Shown: piece by piece, positions 23,141 to 32,143 of the stretch | Position numbering within the stretch: position 1 is the stretch's first letter | How the letters are laid out: every line of letters begins with the position of its first letter | Assembly (NCBI GenBank): GCA_947377285.1 | Contig: CANCFT010000025.1 | Location: 1 to 48,952 of the forward strand | Source of the DNA: Bacteriovoracaceae bacterium | GTDB lineage: Bacteria; Bdellovibrionota; Bacteriovoracia; Bacteriovoracales; Bacteriovoracaceae | Reading direction: 5' to 3' | DNA length: 48,952 nucleotides | Notes under the pieces: generated by a model | The model's input: only the letters and a program-made list of their open reading frames with translations | Database searches by the model: none | Told to the model about the DNA's origin: nothing | Position numbers and translations under genes: made by a program

Positions 23141-24550
23141 TTAAACCCTAGGAAGCGTAATAATAAACTCAGTATTTTTTGATTCTTTGTTGTAAAAGAG
23201 TTTTCCTGAGTGTCCTTCAATGATTTTACGGGAAAGATTGAGTCCAATACCATTTCCTTTACCAAATTTTTTAGTTGTAAAAAATGAACTGAATAATTTT
23301 TCAAGAACATGCTCTGGAATTCCTTTTCCTGAGTCTTCAATTGCAAATTGAATTTCACTTTCCGAGTTTTGAATTTTAATCTTAATCCATTTTTCACTTA
23401 ACTCTTCGATTGCATCAGAAGAGTTATGAATTAAATTGATAAAAACTTGTAAAAGCTGACCTTCTTTAGCCTTGAATTCGAATTGGATATCACCTTCAAT
23501 TTCGAGAATTATAAATTTATCTTTTAATTTAATTGAAGTTAATAATTTTACTTCTTCGACAAAATCTTTAAAAAGAATTAATTCAATAGTTTCTTCTTCA
23601 TTTAAATAAGCACCCTTTTTGGTGGCAGCGATAATTTTAGAAATTCGGTCTATCATTCTGATATTAACAGTACCAATTTTAACTATATCTAGGTCATTTT
23701 GTTTAGTAAGTTTATATGAATTCATCTTGATTACTGTTAAAGGAGAGACAATCTCATGTGAGATATGTGCAGCAGTTTCACCTATTGTTGCGAGTCGAGA
23801 TTTAAGTTGTAACTCTTGTCTTCGGTTGTAAGTTTCATTGGAACTTTTGGCAAGTGAATTGTAAATAGTGTCAAGTTCTTCGACATCTGAATTAGATTCC
23901 ATTTTTTCAATATCAATAAGTTCATCGCCAGCTACTTTAAAGAGATGATTAATCTTATGAATTGATTGAATAATGGAGCGGATCCTCCAACCAATTAAGA
24001 GTGTAGTCATCAAAATAATGATGGCCGTAATGATTAAAAAATTAATTAAATTATTTTTAATTAATGTGTTACCAATTTCTTGATTCATTTTAGATAAATT
24101 TTGTAAATTATTTAATGAATTACTGACTTCTGAGTTTAGAGTTTCATTTTCAATTTCAAAATTTATTTTTAATAAGTTATATTTTTTAAATAAATCCAAA
24201 TTTGTTTCAATAATCTGTGAGGAAAGTGTAATGCTAGAGGATATGTTTTTATCAACTTTTAAAAATAGCTCAGTACTTTCAGTTAACTGAAACTTATATT
24301 TCTGAAACATTTTAAGTGTGTCTAATAATTCAATACTATTATGGGTTGTACGTATTTCTTTTCTTAAGCTCTCTAGAGTTTGCATACATTTGAATAAGTC
24401 TTGTTGAGTTGCAATAAAGCTTTCACCTTTCGATTTTTGGGAGTGTCCAAAGTAAAGAATTGAAGCTGTAATTGCCAATAATGGAATGAGGGATAATAGT
24501 GAAAGCTCGACCCATAAAGGAATTTTCGATTTAAAATTTTTAGTGATCAT
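23141..24550 (-). CDS. Membrane histidine kinase without adjacent regulator
   Basis: A 469-residue protein: helix 1 at residues 14-34, an all-helical periplasmic domain (about 38-165; four-helix-bundle style), helix 2 at about 166-188 (FLIITAIIILMTTLLIGW), a HAMP-like linker, and a kinase core with His in AHISHEIVSPLTVIKMN, N-box INLIHNSSDAIEE, and G-boxes DSGKGI and FGKGNGIGLNLSRKIIEGH. H-E-I-x-x-P-L belongs to the NtrB/ZraS-like type. NtrB-type kinases often pair with sigma-54 activators, but no regulator is adjacent, so it is an orphan here. Confidence 0.9.
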   Translation of the reverse strand: MITKNFKSKIPLWVELSLLSLIPLLAITASILYFGHSQKSKGESFIATQQDLFKCMQTLESLRKEIRTTHNSIELLDTLKMFQKYKFQLTESTELFLKVDKNISSSITLSSQIIETNLDLFKKYNLLKINFEIENETLNSEVSNSLNNLQNLSKMNQEIGNTLIKNNLINFLIITAIIILMTTLLIGWRIRSIIQSIHKINHLFKVAGDELIDIEKMESNSDVEELDTIYNSLAKSSNETYNRRQELQLKSRLATIGETAAHISHEIVSPLTVIKMNSYKLTKQNDLDIVKIGTVNIRMIDRISKIIAATKKGAYLNEEETIELILFKDFVEEVKLLTSIKLKDKFIILEIEGDIQFEFKAKEGQLLQVFINLIHNSSDAIEELSEKWIKIKIQNSESEIQFAIEDSGKGIPEHVLEKLFSSFFTTKKFGKGNGIGLNLSRKIIEGHSGKLFYNKESKNTEFIITLPRV

Positions 24551-24691
24551 TTTATTGATAATAATATGCTAAATTAAAAAAAACAATTGAGTCAATATGA
24601 CCTGAACTTAACTTGATATTTTCTTGATAAGGTTGTACCTCTAAGTCAATTTGATATATTTATATAAGATATTTTATTTAGGATAAAAAAG

Positions 24692-25540
24692 ATGTGGTGG
24701 ATGAATCTTGCTAACCCTGTGGCCCTCTGGTGGATATTTTTAGTAGTCGCTAGTCTTGTCAATATCATTGCCTGGAGTTGGACTCGTTTTTATTTTTCCA
24801 AAAATCATAGTTTTAAAACTTTTAGATTTAATAAATTACTTCCAGAGAATTTAATTTGGTTTTCTGGGATTTATGTTTTTGGATGTACATATCGATCAAT
24901 TTTTACTAAAGCTGACGTCCAGAAAATTTGCTTATTTGACACTTGGTTTTCTAGTGTTTTTTTAGGGCGTTCAGTGGCAACTATTGCCGAATTAGCGTTT
25001 GTTATTCAATGGGCGATTGTCATTCGTTTTTTAGGAAAGCACACTAAAGACGATTTCATTAAAACAATTTCTTATTTAATAGTTCCTCTCATCTTTATTG
25101 CCGAATGTTTTTCTTGGTACGCAGTCATTACAACTCATTATTTAGGAAATACTATTGAAGAATCACTTTGGACGTTAACTTATTCACTCATCATGATTGC
25201 CTTAATTAAACTTTGGCCTAAATTTAAGGGAGCCTTTCAATATGCACTAGCAATTTCTATTTTTTGTAATTTTACTTATATTCTTTTTATGATTTTTGTT
25301 GATGTACATATGTACTTTAATAGATGGCAGGCAGATATCATTTCCAATAAACAACTTTTTGGTTTTATCGATGGAATTGTTGCTTTAAATACCCAGTGGA
25401 TTGTCACCCATGATATAAATCAATGGCGGACTGAAATTCCATGGATGAGCTTATATTTCAGTTTGGCCGTTTTAGTGAGTATTGGACTTTGTTATATTCC
25501 ATTAACATCCCATGGTCTGAAGAAGCATTTAAAAGCCTAG
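24692..25540 (+). CDS. Multi-pass membrane protein of unknown function
   Basis: A 282-residue integral membrane protein with about seven hydrophobic helices (for example WWIFLVVASLVNIIAW, AFVIQWAIVIRFL, YLIVPLIFIAECFSWYAVI, YALAISIFCNFTYILFMIFV, and SLYFSLAVLVSIGLCYIPL). Conserved-looking polar spots are CTYRSIF, FVDVHMYFNRWQ and THDINQW. No family is recognised; it resembles small enzyme-type or sensor-type membrane proteins rather than a transporter. It lies divergent from the kinase at 23141, with a shared 140-base gap. Confidence 0.7.
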   Translation: MWWMNLANPVALWWIFLVVASLVNIIAWSWTRFYFSKNHSFKTFRFNKLLPENLIWFSGIYVFGCTYRSIFTKADVQKICLFDTWFSSVFLGRSVATIAELAFVIQWAIVIRFLGKHTKDDFIKTISYLIVPLIFIAECFSWYAVITTHYLGNTIEESLWTLTYSLIMIALIKLWPKFKGAFQYALAISIFCNFTYILFMIFVDVHMYFNRWQADIISNKQLFGFIDGIVALNTQWIVTHDINQWRTEIPWMSLYFSLAVLVSIGLCYIPLTSHGLKKHLKA

Positions 25541-25655
25541 AAGAGAGAACATCCTTGTCGGGTATTTTTTTACATCACCGGTATAATTAAAACGTATTTT
25601 ATTTTAATTTTTAAAAGAAATGACGATACAGTTTAAAAAAAAGGATCAATTAATA

Positions 25656-26477
25656 ATGAAAAATGTAATTTGTTTTCTTGCTCTTTCAAATGCTTCATTT
25701 GCCTTTGCAAATACCACCCAAGCACCCGAAGCAATTAAACCCAAATATCTTCTCTGTGAATCTTCAAAAGAATATATTACGGCATTTAGATACCTAGAAG
25801 CACAAAAAAGTTATTCTCTCAAAAAAGAAGAAGTCATGAAAGTTGCAGATGTAGTTTCTAAAGGCTGCAATGGGGCTGCAAAAAGATTTATTGAAATAAA
25901 TGAATTGTTAGTTAAGGCCGGATTAGAAACGAGTGATTCATTAAAAATTGCCATTAAATTTGCCGATCGATCTGACCAAACTACAGATACATTTTCTACT
26001 TTATTTAAAGAATCTTTTTTAAAAGATTACTTAGATCTTGAATTAAAAGACTCAATTGATATTTCTATGAAGTTGGCACTTGAAACAGATAGCGACTCTA
26101 CAATGATTAAAAATGATTTTCAAAAAATCGTTAAATTCTGCTTGGATCAAAAAGGTCTCGATTTAAGTGGACCAAAATGTAGTGATCTCGCATCTAAAGT
26201 GGCCCTTAGTGGGACGCGTTTTAAATCAGAAATGGCTTCTGCATTTCTTGATCATTTTAACTTTCTAACAGATAAATCAGGCGCTGATCTCGCAACTTAT
26301 AAAGCAGTTGAATTGAGTGTTAAACTTATTGATGGTGGACCGATGTCGGTGACTAATTTTAAAGATGCATATAAATTTGCGATTTCAAAATCAGGATTAG
26401 ATTTAGGCAAGAAAGAGGCCATAAATTACGCTGAAATTATGGCCGAAAGATCAAAATTAGAAAGTCGAACTAAGTAA
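25656..26477 (+). CDS. Secreted helical protein of unknown function
   Basis: Start set at the ATG 25656, which directly opens a signal peptide (MKNVICFLALSNASFAFA); the upstream ATG at 25620 would add a charged stretch that spoils it. The mature 255 residues are nearly all helical, with loosely repeated units (SLKIAIKFADRS, DISMKLALETDSDS, DLASKVALSGTRF, AVELSVKLIDGG) of about 40-45 residues and four Cys. This suggests an alpha-solenoid in the periplasm. No family is recognised. The 3' end overlaps the convergent gene by 21 bases. Confidence 0.65.
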   Translation: MKNVICFLALSNASFAFANTTQAPEAIKPKYLLCESSKEYITAFRYLEAQKSYSLKKEEVMKVADVVSKGCNGAAKRFIEINELLVKAGLETSDSLKIAIKFADRSDQTTDTFSTLFKESFLKDYLDLELKDSIDISMKLALETDSDSTMIKNDFQKIVKFCLDQKGLDLSGPKCSDLASKVALSGTRFKSEMASAFLDHFNFLTDKSGADLATYKAVELSVKLIDGGPMSVTNFKDAYKFAISKSGLDLGKKEAINYAEIMAERSKLESRTK

Positions 26478-27170
26478 AAATCCTGGCGAAAATTTTCCTT
26501 CACTTGTTTCAAAAATACTTGTTGTAAAGATTGGTCCATAGACTTTCTTCTTATAAGAATTTTGGTCAGCTGCGACTGTTTCCCATTCTGAAGCAAATAA
26601 TACTGGTGCAAATGATGCAAGTACAGAAAAGGCTCCCATATATTGGGCACCTGTTTCTTTTTTAACTTTGCTTAACATAAAAGCATTTGCTCCTAAGTTT
26701 GTGGCCACAGAAATCCATTTCATTCTAACTGCCAAATGTGCTGCTCTATTAATTCCTTCTTCCGCAATTCTTTCTCTCATCAATTGGTCGCGAGTTGTTT
26801 TGCCTGGTATTTTATTAACTTCAGTTACAGTATTTTCATAAATATGATATCTCTGACCAACGAAATAGTTTATTCCTAGCCATGCAGCTCCAATAACTAG
26901 GCCTGCATTAGGAGATCGTTTTGATGGGTCTTTTACTTCGTTCACACTTCCAAGCTGCAATAATCCTGTTGTGAATGTAGAGAGTGCTGAAATTTGCATT
27001 GGAAGTTGAGAAAATAAATGACTGTCCCTTTCATGGTCGGCCAACATATTCAATCTTTCAGTGGCCCTAGGTGTTACATCAAGCTCAGGATAACTAAGTG
27101 CGGTTTCAGCAAATGCAGAGACAGAAAAATTGAAACTCAAAACACACACTAACAAAATTTTTTTATTCAT
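26457..27170 (-). CDS. Exported protein of unknown function with hydrophobic segments
   Basis: A 237-residue protein with a clean signal peptide (KILLVCVLSFNFSVSAFAE). The mature part has three or four moderately hydrophobic stretches (LVIGAAWLGINYFVG, ISVATNLGANAFMLS, YMGAFSVLASFAPVLFA), so it may be a small inner-membrane protein with an exported N-terminus. No family is recognised. It shares its last 21 bases with the convergent gene at 25656. Confidence 0.65.
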   Translation of the reverse strand: MNKKILLVCVLSFNFSVSAFAETALSYPELDVTPRATERLNMLADHERDSHLFSQLPMQISALSTFTTGLLQLGSVNEVKDPSKRSPNAGLVIGAAWLGINYFVGQRYHIYENTVTEVNKIPGKTTRDQLMRERIAEEGINRAAHLAVRMKWISVATNLGANAFMLSKVKKETGAQYMGAFSVLASFAPVLFASEWETVAADQNSYKKKVYGPIFTTSIFETSEGKFSPGFLLSSTF

Positions 27171-27262
27171 AAACTTCCTTCTATACTAAATGGTCATTAA
27201 TTTGCTTTAATAATTATAATTCAATTTATAAAATAAAAAAGATTTTCCTCAAAAGGATTTAT

Positions 27263-28390
27263 ATGAAATATCTTGTCTTGATTACTCTTCTATTGTCTAG
27301 CCATGCACTTTTAGCAAATCAGGTTATAGGCTCAATCACTAAGCTACGTGGGGATGTCTCAATTTTAGAATTAGGACATAGAGAAGCCAAAAAAGCAGAA
27401 GTAGGGCAAACTGTTTCCAAAGAAGCCTCAATCTTAACAGCCGATAAAAGTTTTGCACAAATTATTTTACTTGATAAAACCCAAATTAATCTTGGGCCTA
27501 ATAGTAAAATTGTCCTTGATCAAACAGCAGGTGGTAAAGTTGGAGTTGTTGGATTATTAAAAGGAATGCTTAGAACTGAAGTTATCAAAGAATCTGAAAA
27601 TAAAGATGCAAATAATAAAGATAAATTATATATAAAAACAAGAACAGCGGCCCTTGGGATCCGTGGTACAGATTTTCAAACAAATTATAATCCAGAAAAT
27701 AAAATTACCAACCTCATTACCTTTAGAGGGAAAGTTGCGATGGTAAAAACTCAAAGTGATAATATGGCCGAGGCCCTAAATTCTGCTAAAGCTGTTATGG
27801 TAGAGAGTGGGAAATTTGCTGCAATCTCGGAAAATTTAAAAAATGTAACTGAACCTGTGAAAATATCACCAGTTCAATTTACAGGGCTTAAGTTAAATAC
27901 AGAAATGAATGAAGAACCAAAAATTTCAAAAGAGGTTTTTCAAGCTGAACTTAAAAAGACAGTTGAGCAATATACTGAACTCTCGAAAAAAGAAATTGAA
28001 AATCAAAGTTCTGCAGGTCATGAATATGATGTTAAAAATCAAATTTTTAAGCCAACGGCAGGTGGGGTTGTCGATTTATCAAGTGGTATTTATGTACCTC
28101 CCGCTATGGATAAAGCTAATTTAAATAAAGAATTAAATATATATGAACTGACTGCTGCTAAAGGGGAAGTGACAGAGTCCGGAGTTTATATTCCACCTAA
28201 AGGCATTATATTAGATGCCAAAAAAGGTTTTATTGCTGATCCACAATCGACAAAGTCTGAAGCAGGTGTAGAGCTAGTGAAACTCAATAACGATATTTCC
28301 GGTCAAATTGTAAAACCAGCGAAGCCAAATCGACAAGATTTAGGAACAAAAGTTGAAGATGCCTATGAAAAATATTTTATAAAGGAATAA
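27263..28390 (+). CDS. Secreted FecR-domain protein
   Basis: A 375-residue protein with a signal peptide (YLVLITLLLSSHALLA) and a FecR domain at about residues 22-150: GSITKLRGDVSIL, VGQTVSKEASILTADKSFAQI, IVLDQTAGGKVGVVGLLKGMLRTEV, and TRTAALGIRGTDFQTNY. This is the periplasmic FecR version that ends in G-I-R-G-T, not the sigma-regulator type. The C-terminal third has two similar pieces, GGVVDLSSGIYVPP and ESGVYIPPKGIILD, perhaps surface-interaction repeats. AAAGGA serves the start. The next gene begins right after the stop codon. Confidence 0.85.
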   Translation: MKYLVLITLLLSSHALLANQVIGSITKLRGDVSILELGHREAKKAEVGQTVSKEASILTADKSFAQIILLDKTQINLGPNSKIVLDQTAGGKVGVVGLLKGMLRTEVIKESENKDANNKDKLYIKTRTAALGIRGTDFQTNYNPENKITNLITFRGKVAMVKTQSDNMAEALNSAKAVMVESGKFAAISENLKNVTEPVKISPVQFTGLKLNTEMNEEPKISKEVFQAELKKTVEQYTELSKKEIENQSSAGHEYDVKNQIFKPTAGGVVDLSSGIYVPPAMDKANLNKELNIYELTAAKGEVTESGVYIPPKGIILDAKKGFIADPQSTKSEAGVELVKLNNDISGQIVKPAKPNRQDLGTKVEDAYEKYFIKE

Positions 28391-29056
28391 ATGTATCTTT
28401 CAACTTTAGAGTTTATTCTTTCTCCATTAGGATTAATCCTTTTAATTTTTATTTTTTTTTCACCATTGTTTTTTTGGGGACCTCTTTATCGGCAAAAAAG
28501 GAATTCTAAATTAATTAAGTATTTTGATGGTATTAATCATTTTTTTTCAGGAAATATTGATTTTACTTATCAAAGTAATAATTTTTCAATTGTAAATTTA
28601 TCAAGTGGAGGAGGCTCACAAGGGACAAGTTCTTTCACTGTTCTTTCAGCCGTAATGGAATCAGCTCAAAAATTTATGATTGGTCATCCTGAATCAAAAA
28701 ACTATTGTTTCTTTGGAGATCTTCCTCCGGTCTATAAGATAGTGAAAATTAATGAGGTCGATAGTTTATTATTGGGGGCAGATAATCTTGAGGAATTTGA
28801 GAAAGTATTAGCACAATTAATGGAATTTAATATTGAAGAATTGCAAAATTTAAATAATCTTTTTTCAAAAAAATTTAATCATATAGTTATTAAAAATGTC
28901 ATCCATGTGGGAGGGAAATACTTATTTCATAAAAAATGTATTTTTCACTATGTCTGTCTTCCCCCTGAAATAATTGTGGATCCTAATGTATTAGTAAGTA
29001 AGTTAGATTTGATTATTAATATTTTAAATCATTTTAATAAAGTAATAAAAAAATAA
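28391..29056 (+). CDS. Membrane-anchored protein of unknown function
   Basis: A 221-residue protein whose ATG follows the FecR stop with no gap; AAGGAATAA within the FecR end is its ribosome site, so both are co-translated. Residues 7-30 are a single hydrophobic anchor (FILSPLGLILLIFIFFSPLFF), after which the chain is a mixed alpha/beta domain (SSGGGSQGTSSFTVLSAVME; LLLGADNLEEFEKVLAQL). No family is recognised. It may anchor or assist the FecR-domain protein. Confidence 0.65.
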   Translation: MYLSTLEFILSPLGLILLIFIFFSPLFFWGPLYRQKRNSKLIKYFDGINHFFSGNIDFTYQSNNFSIVNLSSGGGSQGTSSFTVLSAVMESAQKFMIGHPESKNYCFFGDLPPVYKIVKINEVDSLLLGADNLEEFEKVLAQLMEFNIEELQNLNNLFSKKFNHIVIKNVIHVGGKYLFHKKCIFHYVCLPPEIIVDPNVLVSKLDLIINILNHFNKVIKK

Positions 29057-29151
29057 AAGTTATCGCGATTTTATTCCCCATACTTCATCCTTTTTTGCCA
29101 CATATTTTTAATTCCAATCTAAATTTTAAGTACTTCTTTGTTAATAAGATT

Positions 29152-29167
29152 TGGCACCATCTATGCT
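29152..29167 (+). promoter_or_regulatory. Sigma-54 (-24/-12) promoter
   Basis: TGGCACCATCTATGCT matches the TGGCAC-N5-TTGCW consensus with GG and GC exactly 10 bases apart, the strict sigma-54 spacing; only the first T of the -12 box differs. Transcription would start near 29178, 14 bases before the ATG of a short ORF with a strong ribosome site. Sigma-54 promoters require an AAA+ activator, whose gene is not in the window. Confidence 0.7.
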
Positions 29168-29191
29168 TTATAGATAAACGAGGAAGGAGAG

Positions 29192-29248
29192 ATGAAAACT
29201 GAGTTGTATTGCCTAGGTTTTTGTATGAATGAAAGTTCATTTCCTTAA
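29192..29248 (+). CDS. Short ORF (18 residues) under the sigma-54 promoter
   Basis: ATG at 29192 after AGGAAGGAGAG, one of the strongest ribosome sites in the window. The peptide is MKTELYCLGFCMNESSFP, with a C-x3-C pair. Its position 14 bases after the predicted transcript start suggests a small protein or a leader peptide for the RNA. Too short for homology; translation is inferred only from the site. Confidence 0.45.
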   Translation: MKTELYCLGFCMNESSFP

Positions 29249-29436
29249 ATAGTAATATAGGAACGAAAGACCGGGGGGGAAGTATTGTAGTACCCCCAGT
29301 CGCAAAAAGAAAAATTCTGAAGTTGAGAATAGGTGTTTTATTATTTACTTAATAAAAATACTAAAAAAGTTAGGATTTAACAGTCCATACAAATTATTAA
29401 CTCGAATTATACTTTTTGTTTCCACCATCAATAAGG

Positions 29437-29459
29437 GCCACCTTCGGGTGGCTTTTTTT
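29437..29459 (+). terminator. Rho-independent terminator of the sigma-54 transcript
   Basis: GCCACC-TTCG-GGTGGC, six pairs with a TTCG tetraloop, followed by seven T (29453-29459). It is a strong intrinsic terminator with no annotated gene upstream other than the short transcript. Confidence 0.92.
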
Positions 29460-29475
29460 GTTTATTAATGTCAAA

Positions 29476-29506
29476 GTCCGTAAAAATTGACAAGATTTTT
29501 ACGGAC
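29476..29506 (-). terminator. Perfect 12-pair hairpin after the DUF2892 gene
   Basis: GTCCGTAAAAAT (29476-29487) and ATTTTTACGGAC (29495-29506) with a seven-base loop. It stands seven bases beyond the end of the minus-strand gene at 29513, and probably terminates it; the stem itself carries the T run. Confidence 0.6.
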
Positions 29507-29512
29507 GAAAAA

Positions 29513-29704
29513 TTAAGCTTTTCTTTTAAGTGTGCTGATCCCAAGAACTGAATAGAGCGGACATGTCCCAACTAAGCCAGTTGCGAGAGGAATGAGACCT
29601 AATAAGTACCAATTGTTTTGTGGCCCCCAAAAAGCCAATGAACTGATAACGATTCCCCCTAAAAAGCGAACGACTCTTTCGGGGTCGCCAATATTAATTT
29701 TCAT
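29513..29704 (-). CDS. DUF2892 (YgaP-like) inner membrane protein
   Basis: A 63-residue protein of the DUF2892 type: MKINIGDPERVVRFLGG, then helix IVISSLAFWG, helix YLLGLIPLATGLVGTCPLYSVLGI. The signature T-G-x-x-G-x-C-P-x-Y-x-x-x-G is complete, including the Cys often found near rhodanese modules (YgaP). It sits in the inner membrane with two helices. Function of the free-standing domain is unknown; sulphur relay has been proposed from fusions with rhodanese. Confidence 0.88.
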   Translation of the reverse strand: MKINIGDPERVVRFLGGIVISSLAFWGPQNNWYLLGLIPLATGLVGTCPLYSVLGISTLKRKA

Positions 29705-29795
29705 TTAAATCTCCTTACTATAAAACGGAGGTTGAGCCGAATTGGCTAAAATGAAAATTGCAAAGTAAAGGCCAGTGGTATACGAATAATTTGAC

Positions 29796-31547
29796 TCAAT
29801 GATTTAGATCAATTGATTGAATGCCATTTGCTTTTTTGAATTGATTAATTAATTTTTCTGATTCTGGGCTTTCTTTAGGGCCCATTCTTTTTAATTCTGA
29901 AATTGAAAATGTATGAGGTTTCATACTTTGAGATGTAGTATCCATAATATTAATAATCACAAATTCCTCTCCACGATCTTTGAATGTTTTTGTTATTTCA
30001 GCTTTCATTCGTCCGGTATTTCCCATTGCATCTTTTGCAGAAATGGTTAAATAGTTTGAGCTAAATTGTTCACTTATTAGTCCCCGGGAACCGATTGACT
30101 TTGTATCTAGAGGTACTTGTTCTTTCTGAATTGATTTTGTCTTTATAATTTTATATTTCTCTATTCCATCTTCATTCGTAAAATTTACTGAATTTTCATA
30201 TTGAACATTTGGTTTCACGGTCTTTGGATTTTTGAGATCCATAAATTCTTGAAAGAGACTGCTTTGTTCATTTTCCTCTTGAATTTTTTTAAGATTAGCT
30301 AATTGACTGGCTTCTTTGTCTAGTCTTAAGAATTCAGAATATGGATCATCTGAATCTTTGATAATTCCTACATTACTAGGCTTTGGGTTTACTCGTACTT
30401 TAGCATTGGCCATCATACTATTTGTTAATTTTTTAACAGTAACTTCTTTTGTTTTTGGATCGATATATTGAACTCGGTAAGCAATCTCTTTTCCATCTTC
30501 TAATATTCGTTCTAATATTTTTGCCTCTAAAAGATAAGCCTCACCTTTAGGATTCAAGCCAACAAAAGTGATATCATCTTTTGTGAGATTGAGTGGAACA
30601 AAGGCATTTTCTTTAACAATTGGTTTTTTGATTTGTATTGCAGGATCAGACTTTAAGTCGATTAGTGATAGTCTTTGTGCAAGACCATCTCTTGTTGACA
30701 ATGGTTTTAGTGCATTTAGATCTAGTGTTTCTAATTTTCCAGCCTTATAAATCTTATCAATATCGCTTTCAGAATATCCCAGAACTTTTAGTTGATTAAA
30801 ATGCTGTTGGTAATGCTTTAAGGATAATTTTGTAACGTTACTTGTCGCTTCAATTTCTTTTAATAAACGAGCGCTTTTTATAACCTTAAGTCCTTTGAAT
30901 CCTAAAACGAGAGCACTCGCTAAGAATACCGGAGGCATCAGAAAATCAGTTATAAAAGCACAAGATTTTTCTACTTTGAGTTGTGGATTGAGGCAGGCAA
31001 AGTTATCTATCATGGGATGGATAATTGCGGCGATTTTATTCATGATTTGTTCTAAATAAGCACCGGGATCTGACTTTGCAGCTTCAAAAATATCAGCTGC
31101 CACGGAGCTAGAAGATTCATAGGCTCCTTTTAATTTTCCCCATATCCCAACTTCGTCATTTTTAGAAAATGAATTTACTGTTAGCTCTGAGACTGATTTG
31201 GTTGCACTCCATATTCCCTTCATTAAATCAGTAAAAAATTCAGTAAAAGAGGTAATCGAAGATTTAAAGCAACCAGCAGTGAACTGATAAATTTGATTAC
31301 GATTCATATTTTTAAATGAAAAAAGATCTTTGTCTTCTTCATTACAGCTTCTTCTTTGTGAATCAGGAACATTTTTACAAACAATATCATCTACATTTTT
31401 ACATAATAATTTAAATGTATTTTCAGTCGATTTGGGAGCCACACAATCCAAGCAACCATTTACTGGATCAGCTGCCCAAAGGAGATTCATAGGCATAATA
31501 AGAATAGATATCACAAGTGAAATACTGATAAATTTATTCATTATCAA
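29796..31547 (-). CDS. Large exported protein of unknown function
   Basis: A 583-residue protein with a signal peptide (FISISLVISILIMPMNLLWA), a Cys-rich N-terminal part (GCLDCVAP, LLCKN, IVCKN, RRSCNEED), a helical region, one internal hydrophobic helix (about 205-225, LMPPVFLASALVLGFKGLKV), and a long beta-rich C-terminal region (GEAYLLEAKILERI; RVQYIDPKTKEVTVKKL). Similar architectures are common in predatory Bdellovibrionota as envelope proteins of unknown role. No family is recognised. Its start overlaps the end of the gene at 31534 by 14 bases, so both form an operon. Confidence 0.7.
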   Translation of the reverse strand: MIMNKFISISLVISILIMPMNLLWAADPVNGCLDCVAPKSTENTFKLLCKNVDDIVCKNVPDSQRRSCNEEDKDLFSFKNMNRNQIYQFTAGCFKSSITSFTEFFTDLMKGIWSATKSVSELTVNSFSKNDEVGIWGKLKGAYESSSSVAADIFEAAKSDPGAYLEQIMNKIAAIIHPMIDNFACLNPQLKVEKSCAFITDFLMPPVFLASALVLGFKGLKVIKSARLLKEIEATSNVTKLSLKHYQQHFNQLKVLGYSESDIDKIYKAGKLETLDLNALKPLSTRDGLAQRLSLIDLKSDPAIQIKKPIVKENAFVPLNLTKDDITFVGLNPKGEAYLLEAKILERILEDGKEIAYRVQYIDPKTKEVTVKKLTNSMMANAKVRVNPKPSNVGIIKDSDDPYSEFLRLDKEASQLANLKKIQEENEQSSLFQEFMDLKNPKTVKPNVQYENSVNFTNEDGIEKYKIIKTKSIQKEQVPLDTKSIGSRGLISEQFSSNYLTISAKDAMGNTGRMKAEITKTFKDRGEEFVIINIMDTTSQSMKPHTFSISELKRMGPKESPESEKLINQFKKANGIQSIDLNH

Positions 31548-32046
31548 CTTCTAGGGTTGTGGGTTTAATTTCTGAAATGATAGATGAAATAAGCTTGGAT
31601 GAGACTAGTCCATTTTGGTCTATGACTTTGATTTGTAAGAAATGTTTTTTATAATAAAGGTTTATTTCTTCAAACCATATCTTTTTCTTATTTATTAACA
31701 CATAAGATCCACTTAATTTCAGTGCAGGATTGATCATTTTATCTACATTAACTAATTCAAAGTTCAGAAGAGTCGGCTGTGTAATTCCAGCAATTGAATA
31801 CATGGTTTTTCTCTTAGAAAACATTTCATTTATATCTTTTTTTAAACTATTTTCTTTCCACGGTTTGCTAGAATCATAGGTATCAAGTTGGAGATGAATA
31901 ACATCAGAGCTTTTATCTTTTTTAAAAAATCTTAGGTGATTTGAAGAAAGTACCTCTTTTTCATATCCAGAAATAACAACTTTTTCAAAGTCAGCACTTA
32001 AAAGTTGAGTTGAAAATAAAATCAATAAGATTGGCCAATACCTCAT
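31534..32046 (-). CDS. Exported small protein of unknown function
   Basis: A 170-residue protein with a signal peptide (WPILLILFSTQLLSA) and a mixed beta domain (VVISGYEKEVLSSNHLRFF, DVIHLQLDTYD, GSYVLINKKKIWFEEINLYY, KKHFLQIKVIDQ). It reads like a compact one-domain periplasmic protein. It is the first gene of an operon with 29796 (14-base overlap); the two may form a complex. No family is recognised. Confidence 0.68.
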   Translation of the reverse strand: MRYWPILLILFSTQLLSADFEKVVISGYEKEVLSSNHLRFFKKDKSSDVIHLQLDTYDSSKPWKENSLKKDINEMFSKRKTMYSIAGITQPTLLNFELVNVDKMINPALKLSGSYVLINKKKIWFEEINLYYKKHFLQIKVIDQNGLVSSKLISSIISEIKPTTLEVDNE

Positions 32047-32143
32047 AATGAGAACTCCTCGCGATCTATAAAATAATTATCGGTAGTTGAGTGATTAACT
32101 TTAATATATTAATTAAGTACTTAAATAAACGTAATGAAGTGAT

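Larger units (their letters stand above)
29178..29459 (+). ncRNA. Predicted short transcript (about 280 bases) from sigma-54 promoter to terminator
   Basis: The stretch between the sigma-54 promoter and the terminator at 29437 has no gene beyond an 18-residue ORF. It holds a G-rich hairpin: GAC-x-GGGGG (29269-29277) pairing with CCCCC-x-GTC (29293-29301). This is the only strongly GC-rich spot in a very AT-rich area, which suggests a structured RNA. No known RNA family fits: it lacks the tRNA-like ends of tmRNA and the RNase P consensus. Confidence 0.5.

Noticed and set aside
29178..29459. tmRNA, RNase P RNA or 6S RNA
   Set aside because: No tRNA-like ends or tag reading frame of tmRNA, no RNase P consensus segments, and the hairpin is not a long 6S-type rod.
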